DNA from: Bacillota bacterium
Lineage (GTDB): Bacteria > Bacillota > Clostridia > Christensenellales > Aristaeellaceae
NCBI GenBank assembly: GCA_023409955.1
Contig: JAEYQQ010000072.1
Coordinates: 1 to 16,291 of the forward strand
DNA: 16,291 nt
Reading direction: 5' to 3'
In this document: positions 15,171 to 16,291 of the stretch, in pieces
How the letters are laid out: each line of letters starts with the position of its first letter
Position numbering within the stretch: position 1 is the first letter of the stretch
Notes under the pieces: generated by a model
What the model was told of the DNA's origin: nothing
The model's input: the letters and a program-made list of their open reading frames with translations, nothing else
Database searches by the model: none
Translations under genes and position numbers: made by a program

Positions 15171-15318
15171 TTTGGGCATTCCGATATGGGGCGATGTAGG
15201 CATCGCCCCATACGAAGGGAGATGGGATTTCTAACGTGGATGGGTAGCTTTGTGGATAAGGTCATTACTGCCAATCATTATCCATTGAGATTTGGGTCGA
15301 TGTAGCATTGCCCCCTAC
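15171..15318. repeat. REP compound unit, family A, copy 2
   Basis: Second family A unit. Its first hairpin is a perfect 9 bp (15188-15209, loop TAGG), followed by ATAC instead of CTAC. The centre GGTCATTACTGCCAATCATT is identical to copy 1. The closing REP (15294-15314) is degenerate and followed by CTAC at 15315-15318. Confidence 0.75.
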
Positions 15319-15329
15319 AGAGTTGGCGG

Positions 15330-15426
15330 TTTAGGCATTCAGATACGGGGCGATGTGGGCATCGCCCCCTACGAAGCGAGACGGGATTCCTATCGTGGAT
15401 GGGTAGCCTTGTGGATAAGGTCATTA
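15330..15426. repeat. REP compound unit, family A, copy 3 (truncated)
   Basis: 97 bp closely matching the first two thirds of the other A units. The hairpin is a perfect 9 bp (15347-15368, loop TGGG) with CTAC at 15369-15372. The match stops at GGTCATTA, where unrelated sequence leading to the transposase gene begins, so this copy is truncated on the gene side. Confidence 0.75.
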
Positions 15427-15534
15427 AAGGTTGCCGTAGATATAATCCTTTTCCGTAGAGAAGCGGGTGTGGTGGGTTAGGTCAAAAAGATGGTGCTGTT
15501 GCCTATATTGTTAAAAATCGAAAGAGATACACAT

Positions 15535-16038
15535 ATGAATGAAGAGCACATTGACATGCCCCATAGAAAGCAAATGCGTCTGAAAGGATACAATTATTCA
15601 CAAGCGGGGTGTTACTTTGTGACATTATGCACCCTCCATCGGCGCGTTACGCTGGGGCGTATCGTTGAAGGGGATCTTTCTGTTGCCTCATCGGTCGTTT
15701 TAAGTTGGATTGGGGAAATTGTTGAAACATACATCAATAACATCTACATTAAATATAAAAACATAAACATTGACAAGTATGTTATTATGCCAAATCATAT
15801 TCATATGATCATTGTATTGCAAAGCGGTGTGATTGAGGCATCGACCCCTTCGAACGCAACAATACCAAAGGTCATTCGTTCATTAAAGACATTGGTAACA
15901 AAAGAAGTAGGTACACCAATTTTTCAAGAATCGTTTTATGATCACGTTATTCGCAATGAGGCGGATTATCTTGCAATATGGAACTATATTGATACAAATC
16001 CCATCGAATGGGCGGATGATGAGTACAATCAATTGTGA
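15535..16038 (+). CDS. REP-associated tyrosine transposase (RAYT, Y1/HUH superfamily)
   Basis: A 167-residue single-strand DNA transposase/endonuclease of the Y1_Tnp (IS200-like, COG1943) group. The opening HRKQMRLKGYNYSQAGCYFVTLCT is the typical RAYT N-terminus. The HUH metal motif is H88-I-H90 in YVIMPNHIHMIIVL. The nucleophile is probably Y135 in SFYDHVIRNEADYLAIWNYI, followed by the expected NPIEW. All core residues are present, so it looks intact. Such enzymes are thought to nick and spread REP palindromes carrying GTAG/GGAG next to the stem. Here such palindromes lie on both sides. The start is not certain: 15535 has only GAAAGAG upstream, and 15490 and 15556 are alternatives. It is AT-richer than the housekeeping genes, consistent with transfer or different selection. 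Confidence 0.9.
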   Translation: MNEEHIDMPHRKQMRLKGYNYSQAGCYFVTLCTLHRRVTLGRIVEGDLSVASSVVLSWIGEIVETYINNIYIKYKNINIDKYVIMPNHIHMIIVLQSGVIEASTPSNATIPKVIRSLKTLVTKEVGTPIFQESFYDHVIRNEADYLAIWNYIDTNPIEWADDEYNQL

Positions 16039-16040
16039 TT

Positions 16041-16151
16041 GCGTTGCGAAAGGGCGATGTGAGCATCGCCCCTACGGAGGGATGGTCTATGCATGGATGT
16101 GTTACATGCAATATCTAGCAGCAGTGTAACCAAGGATAGTTAGGTCATCAC
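16041..16151. repeat. REP compound unit, family B, copy 1
   Basis: Starts three bases after the transposase stop codon. The hairpin is a perfect 8 bp (16052-16071, loop TGAG), followed by CTAC at 16072-16075. The flank continues GGAGGGATGG, then TGCATG...CATGCA (second hairpin), then AACCAAGGATAGTTAGGTCATCAC. The hairpin so close to the stop may also end the transposase mRNA, though no T run follows. Confidence 0.75.
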
Positions 16152-16176
16152 AGTGAATAATGTCAATATGATGTTT

Positions 16177-16289
16177 GCGCTGCGAAGCGGGGCGATGTGG
16201 GCATCGCCCCCTACGGAGGGATGGCCTATGCATGGATGTGTTACATGCATATCTAGCGGCAGCGTAACCAAGGATAGTTAGGTCATCAC
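16177..16289. repeat. REP compound unit, family B, copy 2
   Basis: Tandem direct copy of the previous unit, hairpins 138 bases apart. The hairpin is a perfect 9 bp (16189-16210, loop TGGG), with CTAC at 16211-16214. The second hairpin is better paired here, TATGCATG with CATGCATA. The unit runs to within two bases of the window edge, so the array may continue. Confidence 0.75.
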
Positions 16290-16291
16290 GG

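Larger units (their letters stand above)
14557..15534. other. Gene-free region upstream of the transposase: promoter plus REP repeat island
   Basis: No convincing gene is seen in this stretch of nearly 1 kb. The first part (14557-14780) is AT-rich and non-repetitive. It holds a 21-codon frame at 14576-14641 with a good AAAGGA site but no recognisable product, and a plus-strand promoter at 14694-14722. From about 14785 to 15480 the DNA is a mosaic of REP hairpins and their conserved flanks. A phrase of the type CCTATCC-TTTT...GAAG.GGGTG recurs at about 14820, 15016, 15134 (degenerate) and 15446. Confidence 0.6.

Noticed and set aside
14785..16291. CRISPR array
   Set aside because: The repeats are palindromic and irregularly spaced, with spacers that are themselves related, and no cas genes are seen.

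Overview
This window is a chromosomal segment of a bacterium that looks like a member of the Clostridia (Bacillota). The evidence is gene order and protein sequence: a minus-strand run of rimP-nusA-rnpM-ylxQ-infB-rbfA-nrnA-truB-ribF-rpsO-pnp followed by an M16 peptidase, which is the classical Firmicutes arrangement. Start sites mostly carry strong AGGAGG-like ribosome binding sites. Genus cannot be resolved from what is visible.

Layout from left to right. Positions 1-107 hold the C-terminal end of a membrane protein, probably a CorA-type metal transporter. Positions 108-643 have no gene and are filled with dispersed repeats, including two REP-like hairpin elements. Positions 644-14556 hold the housekeeping block, all on the minus strand, so transcription runs from right to left. 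It starts at a good promoter (14528-14556), passes through a long structured leader, and reads rimP, nusA, rnpM, ylxQ, infB, rbfA, nrnA, truB and ribF. A second good promoter (5246-5274) and another structured leader precede rpsO and pnp. A terminator-like hairpin follows pnp, and an M16 peptidase plus an all-alpha dUTPase-type gene close the block.

The block links transcription elongation and antitermination (NusA), ribosome assembly and initiation (RimP, RbfA, IF2, S15, YlxQ), tRNA modification (TruB), RNA turnover (PNPase, NrnA, RnpM) and flavin cofactor synthesis (RibF). Several starts overlap the previous stop codon (rnpM/ylxQ, nrnA/truB, rbfA/nrnA), which points to translational coupling.

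Positions 14557-16291 are a different kind of DNA: an accessory island around a plus-strand Y1/HUH transposase of the REP-associated (RAYT) type at 15535-16038. It is surrounded by at least eight REP-like hairpins in the same orientation, each ending on the minus strand with a GTAG-type tetranucleotide. These hairpins sit inside longer repeat units of two diverged families: A upstream of the transposase and B downstream. The left repeat island carries hairpins of the same design with a compensatory base-pair change. This RAYT/REP island is the most unusual system in the window. The rimP and rpsO leaders are the next most interesting because they contain long, specific pairings that could be regulatory RNAs.
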